Below the pieces are notes generated by a model, which saw nothing but the letters and a program-made list of their open reading frames with translations, was not told where the DNA came from and did not search any database. From Neoceratodus forsteri (lineage: Eukaryota > Chordata > Ceratodontiformes > Ceratodontidae), in contig CM057455.1 of the NCBI GenBank assembly GCA_016271365.2, forward strand, positions 1,559,458,501 through 1,559,522,500: a stretch of 64,000 nucleotides of DNA. The letters are read 5' to 3'. Numbering within the stretch: the stretch's first letter is position 1; every line of letters begins with the position of its first letter. The position numbers and the translations under genes were made by a program. Positions 11,606 to 22,235 of the stretch are shown here, piece by piece.

Positions 11606-11995
11606 ATAACAAAACCTTTTCAATCATTTTCAATCACATGGGTGTGGTGTGGTGTGCCTTGGTGGCGCAGCTGGTTAGCGCGACCAGAACAGTATTCCAG
11701 TTGGCCTGGGTTAAAGTCACAGCTGAGGCACTTACTTCTTTCTCTCCTCTGTCTGTATGTGTTCCATAAATATACACACCACACCCATGTGATTGAAAAT
11801 GAAGTAATTATTTGTGCAGCACTAGGTTGTGCATTAGAGAAAGAGTAACATGTGCTCCAGGACAGCCCAGGATCCGGTTGCCTATGTGGCACAGATGGTT
11901 AGCGTGACCAGAACAGTACTCTGGGCGGCCTGGGTTCAAGTCGCAGCTGAGGCACTTACTTCTTTCTCTCCTCTGTTTGTATAACAAAACCTTTT
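11606..11995 (+). mobile_element. tRNA-derived SINE dimer with 15-bp target duplication
   Basis: The 15-mer ATAACAAAACCTTTT occurs at 11606-11620 and 11981-11995, bounding a 360-bp insert in the Penelope element. The insert holds two related tRNA-like monomers. The first starts near 11657 (CCTTGGTGGCGCAGCTGGTT ... GCCTGGGTTAAAGTC) and the second near 11881 (CCTATGTGGCACAGATGGTT ... GCCTGGGTTCAAGTC). Both continue as GCTGAGGCACTTACTTC and TTTCTCTCCTCTG. A-box and B-box positions fit a tRNA-derived SINE head. The first monomer is framed by a perfect 27-bp inverted repeat (11625-11651 and 11775-11801). Confidence 0.85.
11625..11801. repeat. Perfect 27-bp inverted repeat around the first SINE monomer
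   Basis: Left arm 11625-11651 is the exact reverse complement of right arm 11775-11801; the loop of 123 bp carries the first tRNA-like monomer. The arms contain GGGTGTGGTGTG and its complement. The structure lies inside the SINE dimer and could form a long hairpin in RNA or DNA. Confidence 0.95.
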
Positions 11996-12263
11996 TTTGT
12001 GAGTAGCAAAATAAATTCTATCAACACCATTGAGTAGAGATTAGGTTTAATCAGAGCTTCCTGAAGTGCTGGTAGTCCTCCATCACATGGAATATTATTA
12101 TACAATGACTACATGAGAGGTGAGATGGGGTGGATCCAGAATTATTTGTTGTAAGGGGTAGCAGGTTTGTCGAGGAGGTAGCACTTCCCCACAAAAATGC
12201 AAAATGTTCCATTTTAAAACTCATATTAGACGAAAATGGCCTAAAGGGGTAGCAGGTGCTTCT

Positions 12264-14260
12264 TCACCACACATAGATACATAGATACATAGACAGTGTC
12301 GGCAGATAAGGGCCTATGGCCCACCCAGTCTGCCCATTTGAGCTTGTAAGTTCAGTTTGTTTTCCTAGAAGTCTGTTGCCCCTTACCCCGACCTCCAGAA
12401 TTCCTTTATGTCTATCCCATGCATTCTTAAATCCCGTGATTGTTTCAGCCCCCACCACTTCCTCTGGCAGGGTGTTCCACTTGTCCATCACCCGTTCTGT
12501 GAAGAAATTATTTCTCATGTTTCCTCTGAATCATCCTCCCTCCAACTTCATCCCATGCCCTCTTGTCCTGGAACATCTTTTCGCTTAAAATAGTGTTTTC
12601 CTGCACCCTGTTCCTCCCTGTAAGATACTTGCATGTCTCTATCATATCCCTCTCCCTCCTCTCCTCCAGGGAGTACATGTTCAGTTCCTTCAACCTGTCT
12701 TCATAGGACTTGTGATGCAATCCATGCACCATCTTTGTTGCCCTCCTCTGAACCTTCTCTACCCTGTCTATGTCCTTACGTGGTATGGTCTCCAGAACTG
12801 TACACTGTACTCCAAGTGGGCCTCACTAGTGTCTTGTATAGTGGAATTATGACCTCCCTTTCCTGCTGGTGATGCCCCTGCCTATACATCCCAGTATCCT
12901 ATTTGCTTTACCTGCTGCCTTGTCACACTGTTTCCCATCTTGAGGTCATCAGAGATGACAACCCCAAGATCCCTTTCCTGCTTGGTGCATGCTATATCCT
13001 CACCCCCAACTGATATATTGTGCCAGGGTTTTTGTCCCATATGCATTATCTTGCACTTTTTGCATTGAATTTCAACTGCCAAACCCCTGACCATTCTTCA
13101 AGTTTCTGCAGGTCGCTCATTCTGTCTACACCCTCTGGTGTGTCTACTCTGTTACAGAGCTTTGTGTCATCAGCTAACATTGAAATTCTGCCTTCTAGGT
13201 CCCGGCGAATGTCACTGATGAAGATGTTGAATAGGACCGGTCCCAGCACTGATCCCTGTGGTACCCCACTGGTCACTCTTCCTGTGGAAGTGACAGCCAT
13301 TTACCACCACCCTCTGTGTCCTGCCACCCAGCCAGTTACCTAACCACCACACTACTGTCCTGCCCACACCCATATTCCCCAGTTTGTGTAATAGTTCTAT
13401 GTGGCACAGTGTCAAAGGCCTTGCTGAAGTCCAGATAGGCCATGTCCACTGCCCTCCCCTGATCCACCTCCTTAGTCACCCAGTCAAAAATTCAACGAGG
13501 TTGGTCTGACATGACCTCCCCTGGTGAAACCATGCTGCCTTGGGTCCTGTAGTCCATTGACAACCAGATGTTCCACCAATCTCCTTCAGTGGTGCTTCCA
13601 TGATCTTCCCCATTACCGAGGTGAGGCTGACTGGTCTGTAGTTCCCTGCTTCCTCTTTGTTCCCACTTTTGTATAAAGGGGACCACATCTGCTGTCCTCC
13701 AGTCTTTGGGTACCTCCTGTTTCCAGTGATCGGCTAAACAGGATAGCCAGAGGCTCAGCCACCACCTCTCTTAGTTCTTTAGGACCCTGGGTGCACCCCA
13801 TCTGGCCCCATTGCTTTATCAACTCTTATTACTTCCAGTTCCTTCAGGACCCTTTCTCGTGTAAAGGGACTTGTGTCCATTTCTGCACCATTCTCACCCC
13901 TTGTACTCCCGTCATACCCATTACCCTCCTCTTCCTCAGTAAAGACTGAGCAGAAATACCTGTTCAATATGTCAGCTTTACTGTTGTCATCCTCCACGCG
14001 GCCCCCATCCTCCCCTTCAGTCTCACTATCCCTCCCTTTGTCTTTCTTTTTTCACTTATGTACCTGTAAAAGGTTTTGTCCCCTCTACCCACTGATTTTG
14101 CAATGTGTTCTTCTGTCTGAGCTTTGGCTTCCCTTACTGACCTCCCTGCCTCCCTTTGCTTCTCCTGGTACTTCTCCCTATCCCTTCTGCCTGTGTCTTT
14201 TGTATTGCCTGAATGCAATCTTCTTGGCTTTCACTTTTTTGCTACCTCTTTGGAAAACCA
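12264..14260 (-). pseudogene. CR1 ORF2, reverse transcriptase part (copy A)
   Basis: Minus-strand pieces give, in order, an EREAGRSVREAKAQTEEHIA block and YISEKRKTKGGIVRL (about 14190-14040), ADILNRYFCSVFTEEEE (about 13990-13920), GNYRPVSLTSVMGKIME (about 13650-13600), then motif A MAYLDFSKAFDTVPH (about 13445-13400) with its catalytic Asp kept. Then SGVPQGSVLGPVLFN motif B and SMLADDTKL motif C follow (about 13275-13165); the Phe usually before ADD is Leu. The KFNAKS and RDLGVVISDDLKMGN segments follow, and YEDRLKELNMYSLEERRERDM lies near 12700-12640. The enzyme would copy the element RNA in the nucleus, but this frame is broken many times. Confidence 0.85.
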
Positions 14261-15245
14261 TAATGGTCTCCTCTTCCTTTTCCTCTTGCTAACCTGCTTA
14301 ATGCATAATTCTGTTGTTCTTGTAATCCCCATTTTAAATACTGCCCACTGTTCCTCAACCCCTGATTCCTGTCCCATTCCCCTTAATGCCTCTTTCAAGT
14401 GTCTCCCCATTTTCCCAAAGTCTGCCCCCCTAAAATCCAGGATACGTGTTTTTGTGTGGTTTGGTTCTGCTCTTTCTGTGATTTCAAACCACAATGACTG
14501 GTGGTCACTGTTTCCCAGGTGCTCCCCCACTGTTACCCCCATCACACTGTCCCTGTTTGTGAGCACAAGGTCCAGTATTGCCTTCTGCCGAGTTGGTTCC
14601 ATGACCAGTTGCTTGAGGAAGGCACCCTGAAGGGAGTCCAGGATAAATCTGCTCCAAGTTGATGCTGCTGCTGGGATGCTCCAGTCCACGTCTGGAATAT
14701 TGAAGTCTCCAACCAGTACTACCTCACTTTGTCTGCCATCCTTGGATGGCTAGCATCAACTCCCTTCTGTTTCTTCCTCCTGGGCTGGTGGTCTATAGAC
14801 CACACCTGTGTGGATGGCTGTCCCATTTCCTTTCCAGCTTAACCCACAGTATCTCTCCCCATTTTGTTCCTCCTGGATCTCTGTGGCCCTTATGTCATTT
14901 TTCACATACAGTGCCACCTCCTCCCTTCCTGCCTGCTCTGTCTCTTCTGAATATGTTGTAGCCAGGTATGGCCATTCCCCAGTCGTGGTTATCATTACAC
15001 CAGGTTTCAGTGATGGCCACAATGTCCAGGTCTGACTGTACCATGACAGCCTCCAGATCTTCCATCTTGTTGTTAAGGCTCCTGGCATTTGCACACATGG
15101 CTTTCCATGATTTGACCTCCTAGACTGTTTCACTGTTCTACTCCAGCCCCTTCCTTGGTTGTCATTTATCCCTGGTTCTCCTCTGCTGATCTGCCCTTTC
15201 TGCTTATCCACCTCTTGGGCACTAATCTCCATCTTTTGCACACTG
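14260..15245 (-). pseudogene. CR1 ORF2, APE-type endonuclease part (copy A)
   Basis: The minus strand encodes an N-terminal endonuclease of the apurinic type. At about 15098-14895 it reads CANARSLNNKMEDLEAV, then DLDIVAITETWC with the ITET motif that carries the metal-binding Glu of this enzyme class. WGMAIPGYNIFRRDR and a GRKGGGG loop follow. Further on there is a GVVYRPP block (near 14800), then DRSIPAAASTW-like and a LTNRDSVMGVTVGEHLGNSDH segment (about 14570-14490) with the SDH catalytic triad end. Frameshifts separate the blocks. Confidence 0.85.
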
Positions 15246-15379
15246 CTTTGCAGAGATAGCCACTCCTCTGGTTCACTGGTTCCACTGCTTAGCTGTGGGG
15301 GTGAGCAAGCAGGTACCCTCCTTGCTGGCCTGCCACCCCTTTGCTAGTTTAAAAGCTTGTCAATGTAGCATTTAACTTA

Positions 15380-16230
15380 TCATTGAGTGCTTGGATTCCT
15401 CCAGGATGGATGCAGGGCCAGGCTTGAACAAACCTCCATCCCTCCAGGTGGGTCACCAGTCACCAATGAATCCAAACCTTCCTCACAGCACCAGTTCTTC
15501 AACCATGAGTTAAAGTTCCTGGTGCATGCATCCATGTCTCCTTGCCTCTCACAGGTAGTACTTGAGAAAGTGACAGAAGTAGCTACTTGCTTGAGACCCT
15601 CCCAGTTTCCTAAACTCTTCCTGAACTTCCTTTGGCTCCCATTTGCCAGATCATTAGTACTAGGTGGATAACGACATCCAGCTCACTCTCCTGCCTTGCC
15701 TTCCCAGTGATCCCCAGGATCTTCCTTCCATCCCTCCATGCCGTGGCACCTGGTAGGCACCTCACCTCCTGTCCTCCCTCCTGTGTTCCTAGCTGGATCC
15801 CTCCTATGATGGAGTCCCCACCAGGATTCGCCTCCTCCTCTGGGGTCCACTGCTTTCCCGCTGAGGTCACCTCCTTGGCTAACCTCCACATCCTTTCCTT
15901 CCACTTCTCTGGGTACCTCTATTTGGTTGTCCTCATTTGCCAGTGTGGCATATGAGTTCTTGAGTGGAATAGGATCTGGGATGTGCCTCTGCCTGACTGC
16001 TCTAACCCTCCCTGAGCCCACTGTCATCCAAGTGCTCCTCGTCTCGGCATCCTTTGAGGCAGTTGCATTGGACTGGGTGGTCCCTGGATAGGGTGATGGT
16101 ACTCCTGACCCAGTTTACTTCCGCCTGAGTCTGGCTACCTCATCCCTTAGTCCAGAGAGATGCATGCAGATAGGCAGCACCTCAGTGTCCAGAAGGTCTG
16201 CCTGAATATGGCTGCCCCACAGCCACTGCA
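15380..16230 (-). pseudogene. CR1 ORF1-like region with SGNH-esterase motifs (copy A)
   Basis: Upstream of the endonuclease the minus strand holds LRDEVARLRRK (near 16130), NSYATLANEDNQIEVP (near 15950), then a GDSIIGGI segment at about 15797-15827. After one frameshift comes a VVIHL / TNDLANG segment at about 15640-15690, then FNSWLKNWCCEEGLDSL near 15510. A GDS motif followed by a G-x-N-D-type block and a late N-WL---C segment is the layout of SGNH hydrolases. An esterase domain is known from CR1 ORF1 proteins. The frame is broken, so no product is expected. Confidence 0.65.
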
Positions 16231-16260
16231 TTGCACCACTCCCCACATTATACTGCAATT

Positions 16261-16725
16261 CCACTACTTGTCTGCTACTGAAGCTCTCCTAGTTCCCTTT
16301 TTATTAATTTACTGTACTAAAAATACTGCCACTGATCCTCAGATTTTTTTTTTTTTTAAAGAAAAAGAAACCAATAAATAAATAAATGAGTCAAAACACT
16401 TGTCGTGCTGAGGGTGGGCTTCTTCCCCCTTATGCTCCTCCTACTTCACACCCCTTACTATACCCTGTGTTTAGCTCCTGTCAATCAGATTTAACAGGGC
16501 ATATAATTAAGAGTTGGGAGGAGGGGTAATTTGCAACAATTAAAGATAGCACAGAATTACACCACCACTATGTTTTAAATTTTCAACAGCCCAAAACAAT
16601 TATAAAAGTAAAAGACAACAAAGAAAGTATAGTGTCACTAAAAGCCCACAATCTAAGTTTAAAAGAAAAATAGCAATTACCAGTTCCTCTAAAGCACTGA
16701 ATTGAATATGTTTCCTTCCTTCCCC
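16261..16725. other. AT-rich unassigned sequence
   Basis: Contains a T-run (about 16336-16348) and AAATAAATAAAT. I see no gene. It may include diverged Penelope sequence next to the insertion. Confidence 0.35.
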
Positions 16726-17207
16726 TTCTGGCTTCTTCACACAGCTGGATACATTAGTGAAGGTGACTAAAAGCCACTCATCATCTAAATGTATATCATC
16801 CAGAACTTGGAGGATATCTACAGAATCTCAGATATAGGGGAGACTATAGGCTGCTTCTTTGATAGGGCATATACAACTTGTGCTAATGGTTCAGTCAGTG
16901 AACTAATACCGGCCACAACTGGCTGCCCGGGGGTCCTACATATTTTATGCACTTTCAGTGGGTAATACATAGTAGCCATAACAGAATGTTATGTGCATAA
17001 AAGGTCCTGCATCTGTTGAGAAATAACACTGTTAGTGTATGCTATCTATACACAGTTGTCAATATCTTTTTAAAAAGTCATTGAAGGATCACTTGGCAGC
17101 AATCTGTAGTGTACTGAGTTTGATATTTGTCTCAGAAGCACTGACTTCATATTTATAAATGTCCAAAAAGATTACTGACACACCGTCATTGGCAGGTTTT
17201 ATTGTTA

Positions 17208-17322
17208 GCACTAGGATCTGTAGCTTATCCTTTAGGTAGGGAAATGAGCAGACTAGGTGGGCCGAGCGGTCCTTATCTGCCATCAAATTCTATCTTTCTA
17301 TGTTTCTATTATCCAATTCTTT
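17208..17322 (+). mobile_element. CR1 3' tail inserted in the Penelope-like element
   Basis: About 115 bp starting at TAGGATCTGTAGC and ending CTTATCTGCC, ATCAAATTC and TATGTTTCTA, the family's 3' terminus. It falls between the AIKELDN and ILVLTIKPA blocks of the Penelope coding sequence, which are otherwise expected to be adjacent. Confidence 0.8.
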
Positions 17323-17744
17323 TATTGCCTCCATCTCTAAAACTGAGACGTTCACAAATAGCCTTGGTTCTTTCTGGCAAAACATTTCTTCTAGCTCCAT
17401 CTCACATAATTTTTAAAAACATTACAAAGTTTACCTCTCCCAAGAACTAACCAATGATGACTTCACATCAGGTCTTTAGGCACATTCCTTCAATAGGTAA
17501 TCATTCCATTTCTTTCTTTTTTTTTTTTTTTTTAAAGAATGCTCGTAAGTTCAACTGGCAAGTAGAATTTATGCAAATCCACTACCGTCTCAAAATTACT
17601 GATTCATTGGAAGGCACATAGGAAACGCCTTTATGGTGACCAGCAGCCTCTATGGGTGAGAGGTAATATTTGGAAAGGTCAATAATATTGACCTTGTCTT
17701 CAGCTGACTGTTCCCATGCTGTGACCAGTGGTCCCTCCTGGGTT

Positions 17745-17770
17745 GTGGTTGTTGTTGTTGTTGTTGCTGT
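17745..17770. repeat. (GTT)n microsatellite
   Basis: Short trinucleotide run near the 5' end of the Penelope-like remnant. It makes the poly-Thr tract seen in the minus-strand frame. Confidence 0.8.
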
Positions 17771-18059
17771 TGGGTCCATCTAGGTGACTGCCACCCCCTG
17801 CTTCTTCCTCCTGCCCCAAGCCCTCCTTGCTCTTTTGTGGGGAATCAGAATTAAGTAACTCTCTTGCTGCTTCTAAGTGGGCTGTGTTGTATCAGGGGTT
17901 CTGGAGAGCTGTCCTCTTCCCCCTGATGGATGAACTTTCATTCAGTTGAAATAGCTCTGCATGTTAACCTTGCTGAACACCTTGAGGGTATAAGTCTTAC
18001 CCTGCTGCCCTATTTTGTCTTGGTTGCCTTCTGCAATATCATCTCCATACTGCTCCTGT

Positions 18060-18770
18060 TTTTGTTTTTTTGTCTTTTTTTAGGTGTGGACTCCAGAACT
18101 GTACACAGTACTTTAGGTGTAGCCTCACTAGCAACTTGCACAACGGAATAACCTCCTCCTTTCTGCAACCAGTGAATCCTTTCTAATACACCCCAGCATT
18201 TTATTTGCCTTCCCATTGTGCACTGGGAAGTAAGCACTGTGTTATAACTAATTATTACCCCTAAATCCCTTTCTTTCTTCCTTAAAATAAACAACTTTCA
18301 CCCTATCCTTGCTGTATGCAGTTTGCGAGTTCTTACTGCCTATGAACATGACCTTGCATTTCTTGGCATTGATCATCAGCTGCCAGATGCCAGAGCACTT
18401 ATCTTGCTTCTCCGCATCCTTTTTAATTGCTTTATCCCCCTCACCATACTGCCCAGCTTCCTGCAGAGCTTGAAATCATCTGCAAAAAGACTTGGCTTCT
18501 CTAGTAAGCCTTCACCAGTGGCACTGATGTACATACGAGGGCTGGAGCTAGTGCCACTACCTGGGGAACCCCACTAGTCACTACCCTAACTCCTCAGAAT
18601 ATTTAGGACTACCCTCTGGATCCTACGCCCCCTCCCAACCAGCTCCCTATTCATCTAATCAGTCCTTCAAAACCCAGGACACAAACTTTTTACCAGCATT
18701 CTGTGGTACACTTTGTGGTGATCAAATACCTCTCTGAAATCCAGCTAGAGGATGTCTACCTAGGTGCACC
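18060..18770 (-). pseudogene. CR1 ORF2 fragment
   Basis: On the minus strand it encodes degraded CR1 ORF2 from near motif A/B (about 18770-18560) through motif C (about 18490-18470), a KERDLGVIIS block (about 18280-18250) and a [19 protein letters not shown] segment at about 18140-18080. Several frameshifts. The 3' part towards 17930 is too diverged to follow. Confidence 0.75.
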
Positions 18771-19074
18771 CCAGGTTATCCTTATTTTACCACTAAGTAC
18801 CCCTACCTACATAGAAACACTGCTCCCCCATACATATAGACATTACAGCAGAAATATATATCACCTACACATCAAAACCAACAGCAACCTATCCACAAAA
18901 AAGCATTTATTCCCACACTGTTCTGAGGTTTTCACTCTTCTAAGGTGATGTGTGGCAAATCTGAATGACAAGTGGTTAAGAGGTATAAATTCAGTTCCTC
19001 TTGACACACACCTGATACATCAGTGAGGGGTGACACAATGTGTTGCAAAAGTATCTTTTCTTAATTTTAAGCAT
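18771..19074. other. Unassigned sequence
   Basis: No gene, repeat or terminal structure recognised. Confidence 0.35.
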
Positions 19075-19864
19075 GAAGGCCCTGTCCATGTTGCATTTTT
19101 CGAATGGGTTGCGCTATGTTAAACTGGTTTAATAACAGTGCTTATTCCATTTTTTTTTATTTGTCATTTTTGACCAGGAAAGGAAAACTACGGCAGCTTG
19201 TTTCCTCGTGCATCCTGAGGTGTGCTTATAACAGTATCCATACTGCTACCCTTACACAACAGTCTTCTACAACCATTTTGGAGACCAAGTTAAGAGCTAG
19301 TCTCAGAAAACAGTTTACACTGTAGCCACTTAAAAAGCACCTTTAATGCTCTTTTTCAAATCACCCCCAGAGCCACAGAATTATCTCTACATCTGTAAGA
19401 GTTGCAGGCTGCATTAAAATCATTCTTTTATTAGCTGGCTTTAGGGGTGGAAGGGATCGTGATTTGGCTCTGTGGAGCAGAGTCCGATCCCTTCCATTTC
19501 CCTATTCCGAGACATGCCCCGCACTCTCAAGTTTTGTGATGGAATAGTTGGGAGAGTGGGCAGGGGGAAGAGATGCCTCCTTGACTTCACTGGGGCTCCT
19601 TTTTCAAACACAGTTTTCAGTATTCTAAATGCTCAATTTGTACAAATCAAGGCCACCGCTCAACCAAGATGCTATTCTTAGTTGAATGGTGGTCTTGATT
19701 TGTACAAACTGGGTATTTAGAATACCTAAAACCATGTTTGAAAAAGGAGCATCATTTAAGTTAATGGGGTGCACCCCTCCACTCTCCTGACTGTTGCATC
19801 ACAAAACGTGAGAAGTAGAACATGTCTCGGATTAGTGAGGAGGACGGGATTAGGTGCTCAGCTC

Positions 19865-20755
19865 TGTGACAGGGAGCTCCTGCCACTCCTGGAAACTTAC
19901 CTTTTCTTAAATCTGTTGCAACAGTTCTACTTATTTTTAGCCTAATCTATCCTTTACAACTTGTAGTCCATAAGGTTGGCCACCTATGGGCACCCCCTTC
20001 CATGACTATGCTATAGTGCCCTCTTTAATTTTCCCTCTCACGTCCTCGTACAGGGAGGTTATTGTTGTGACCTCCGGGCTTATGTAAAACAGGCTGTGTT
20101 TCTAGTTGTTGGATTTAGTATGTAAAAGCACTAGGTCATAAAATACACTAATGTATATACCTTATGTGCATAAAACCGGTAAATATTGAAAATACCATGG
20201 CACTAGGTGTTTTTAATAAAGGTAAAAAGTTACTCGGGGACTGTATGATAAAAAGTAAGTTAGTTGTGCTATTTAAAATGCATGTAAATTGCTGTAAACT
20301 GAACAAGTCTGAAATTGCATGATGATGTGCATATATCCCATGATGCTTTGCATTATGGAAGTATATGTGATGTTGTGTTTCTTTGAAACGTGGCTTATTA
20401 TCAATGCCCTTTGGGGGTAACCCTTGTTTCAGTGCTTCTGCAATGAGGTTCTTTGTTTTTGGCTTGTTGTTTTTTTTGTTTGTTTCTTTGGGCACCCACC
20501 ACCCAAGCAAACAAGGCCTGCATAGGGGAGGCTAAATCTCAACAGATAAGCTAGATCAGAGATCAGTGAGTCAATAGGTGCTGGTTAAGTGTAGAGGAAA
20601 GACTTGTATAGTCTGTTGCAAAAACCAATGTATTTAAAAAGGATATGCCATTGCTGATGGTAACCTCTGCATTTTGAATAAACATCACACAAAGATTGTG
20701 TGTTGAACTTGAAGTTCGGTGTCTGGTCCATCTGTTATCCTACAACCCCTCCACA
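19865..20755 (+). repeat. 5' LTR of Gypsy-2
   Basis: Begins TGTGACAGGGAGC and ends ACAACCCCTCCACA. It aligns throughout with 24786-25675, including TTTCTTAAATCTGTTGCAAC, GGCCACCTATGGGCACCCCC and the ACATCACACAAAGATTGTG end region. The two LTRs differ by scattered substitutions and small indels, so the insertion is not very recent. Confidence 0.9.
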
Positions 20756-20757
20756 GA

Positions 20758-20778
20758 CTTGGTGTTTGAAGTGGGATA
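20758..20778 (+). other. Primer binding site of Gypsy-2 (tRNA-Leu-like)
   Basis: TGGTGTTTGAAGTGGGAT starts about 4 nt after the 5' LTR. From memory, vertebrate tRNA-Leu ends in a sequence whose complement is TGGTGTCAGAAGTGGGAT, a match at all but two positions. Confidence 0.65.
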
Positions 20779-20779
20779 A

Positions 20780-21345
20780 CTTGTTGGAAACGTCTGGACT
20801 GGCCAAAGAGGGATGTTTTTCTGGTGGATATCACCCAGAAATCCCAGGTGGACCAATGCACCAGGAGTTGCCAGAGGAGAACCTGGAAAATAAAGTGTGT
20901 GGAGTTCTGACCAGAACCATGGCTGACAAAAAGAAGCTGCTGCCTGGACTGGACCTGGGAGCTTAGAGGAAAGCCAAGCCTGAAGACAACGAAGATATGC
21001 AAAGGGATGAGGAACTACCATGGGGTTGAGGCAGACCGGAGGTGCAAAGACAATACCCAGGAGGTGGAGACCCTGATGAGAATGATCCACTGGATAAGTG
21101 GGCAATTGCTGAAGGCACACAGACTACACAGAGAGGCAGAACACTGGTGCCAGGTGCTCAAGAGGTCCCTGCCGGAGAGTTTGGATGAAGAATCAGAGGA
21201 CGATTTTTCGTGGGCTCAGCTGGAGGAGGACCCCCTCATTGAGCAGGATATTCCTTTGTTGCCTGTGTTCCCAGGATGCTACCTGTTGGAGATGCAAGTA
21301 TGGAACTTGAATGTGAGAGCCCAGGTAAGATGTGCATAGTGATAT
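20780..21345 (+). pseudogene. Gypsy-2 gag-like remnant
   Basis: Frames at 20700-20966 and 21007-21339 give hydrophilic sequence just after the primer site, where gag should be (for example RMIHWISGQLLKAHRLHREAEHW, then an acidic DEESEDDFSWAQLEEDP tract). I do not recognise a capsid or zinc knuckle, so the gag label rests on position. Confidence 0.4.
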
Positions 21346-21589
21346 TGTGCTGGGGTTGAAGACTCCAAGCAAGCAAGAAGAAGCCCATGAGGCTGAAGGG
21401 ACTTTTTCTTGTGTTGATACAGCTAAGTCTATTAACAGTATTGACTGGGGTTTACTGCATGCTAAAAATGCTAACATTGCCAAACTGTCACAGTATATTA
21501 AGGTTAAGGTGGGTATGCAGATTAATGGTGATGTGGGGGCAAAACAATGTTGGTGATATGAACTGAAGAATGGTGTTCTGTGCCACATG

Positions 21590-21820
21590 AGGCCCAACCA
21601 CTGTACAAGCAGTGTGGATGCAGAGGTAGTGGTGCTTGAAGCCTACAGACAACAGGTGATGGAGACTGCTCACTCCAGTCCCTGTGGGCACCTGAGCCAT
21701 AGCTGTGTCTTGGCTCAACAAACTCCTTCTTATTACTGGCCTGGTATGTACAGACAGGTAGCGGCCTATATTAGGATCTGTCCAGTGTGCAACCAGATAA
21801 GAGGTACCTGCTGGGGATAG
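21590..21820 (+). pseudogene. Gypsy-2 integrase zinc-binding fragment
   Basis: The frame 21587-21820 reads HSSPCGHLSHSCVLAQQ, then YYWPGMYRQVAAYIRICPVCNQ. The H-x-H-like start, the YYWPGM block and the terminal CPVCNQ pair are the H2C2 domain of retroviral-type integrases. Protease, RT and RNase H expected before it are absent, indicating a large internal deletion. Confidence 0.8.
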
Positions 21821-21829
21821 CAGAGGAAC

Positions 21830-22235
21830 TAGTACCCGGGATGTAAAAATAGTGTCCCAAAGGGTAGAGGTCATTAAAGGAAAAAAAATAACACCCTTGG
21901 AAAAAGGGGAAAACTCTCACGCAGGTCACAAGGTACTAAATGGTAACAGATGGCTGAAAACAGCACAGTGATTAAAAGGATGTTTATTAAGACACCCCAG
22001 AGTTAAAAGGTTTAGGAACCTGCTGTTAACATTGCAGGGTATTCAGCATGGGAGGTTCCTTGGCTTCCTGTAGGTTTCTGTAGAAACCTGCCTGGGGATA
22101 AGATGACCAAGGATTTGGGGTCATAGGTTAAAAAAGGTTGAAACAGGAGAGTAGAAACTACTATTGCTCCTTCCGTATTCCCGTAGACACCTTGTGTAAG
22201 ACAAGGGGTTCTTTAGATACATTGGGGAAAAATGA
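21830..22235 (+). other. Unassigned internal sequence of Gypsy-2
   Basis: Sequence between the integrase fragment and the CR1 insertion. No protein block recognised. Confidence 0.4.

Larger units (their letters stand above)
10851..12150 (-). pseudogene. Penelope-like element RT, C-terminal half (split)
   Basis: Minus-strand translation, in pieces from high to low coordinate: SLYNNIPCDGG and LPALQEALIKPN (about 12110-12030), YYLQMKGTAKGG (about 11580-11545), then WHYIDDILMIWWSTVQEL with the YIDD catalytic motif at about 11426-11440. Next is FLDLNIKNEIKGMDTDLYWK followed by NTHLH and PPRSPFLQIR (about 11320-11180). These match the order of conserved blocks in Penelope RTs: the SLYTNIPH motif, YLQ-KGTAMG, YIDD, FLD-T-Y-K-TD-N--LH, and IP-GQFLR. 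Stops and frameshifts interrupt it and no GIY-YIG endonuclease is recognisable downstream. A SINE dimer (11621-11980) splits it. The N-terminal part lies at 16730-17780, beyond a CR1 insertion. Confidence 0.75.
12264..16260 (-). mobile_element. CR1-clade LINE, near full length, degraded (copy A)
   Basis: The longest CR1 copy in the window. From its 3' end at 12264 (TAGATACATAGATACATAGA) the minus strand carries the 3' tail and all of ORF2 (C-terminal domain, RT, endonuclease). Upstream of these, at about 15400-16230, lies an ORF1-like region. Numerous frameshifts and stops make it inactive. It lies between the two halves of a Penelope-like element of the same strand and probably inserted into it. 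The 5' boundary near 16260 is approximate. Confidence 0.85.
16730..17780 (-). pseudogene. Penelope-like element, N-terminal half (interrupted)
   Basis: Minus-strand blocks run from high to low coordinate. NIIDLSKYYLSPIEAAG then HHKGVSYVPS (about 17690-17590) matches the L-S--L---E--LL-KGLSFVPT start of Penelope proteins. MEAIKELDN follows (about 17345-17325). After a CR1 tail insertion comes ILVLTIKPANDGVSVIFLD (about 17225-17165), matching the IVIKPADKGGA block. PAAYSLPYIRDS-like and DILQVLDDIHLDDEWLL segments (about 16850-16760) lead into LLVTF. Stops and shifts are frequent. It is on the same strand as the RT half at 10851-12150 and supplies the missing N-terminal part, so both are probably one old element. 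Confidence 0.65.

Noticed and set aside
11657..11960. tRNA genes
   Set aside because: The tRNA-like segments lack a proper cloverleaf and are part of a SINE dimer with a target duplication.
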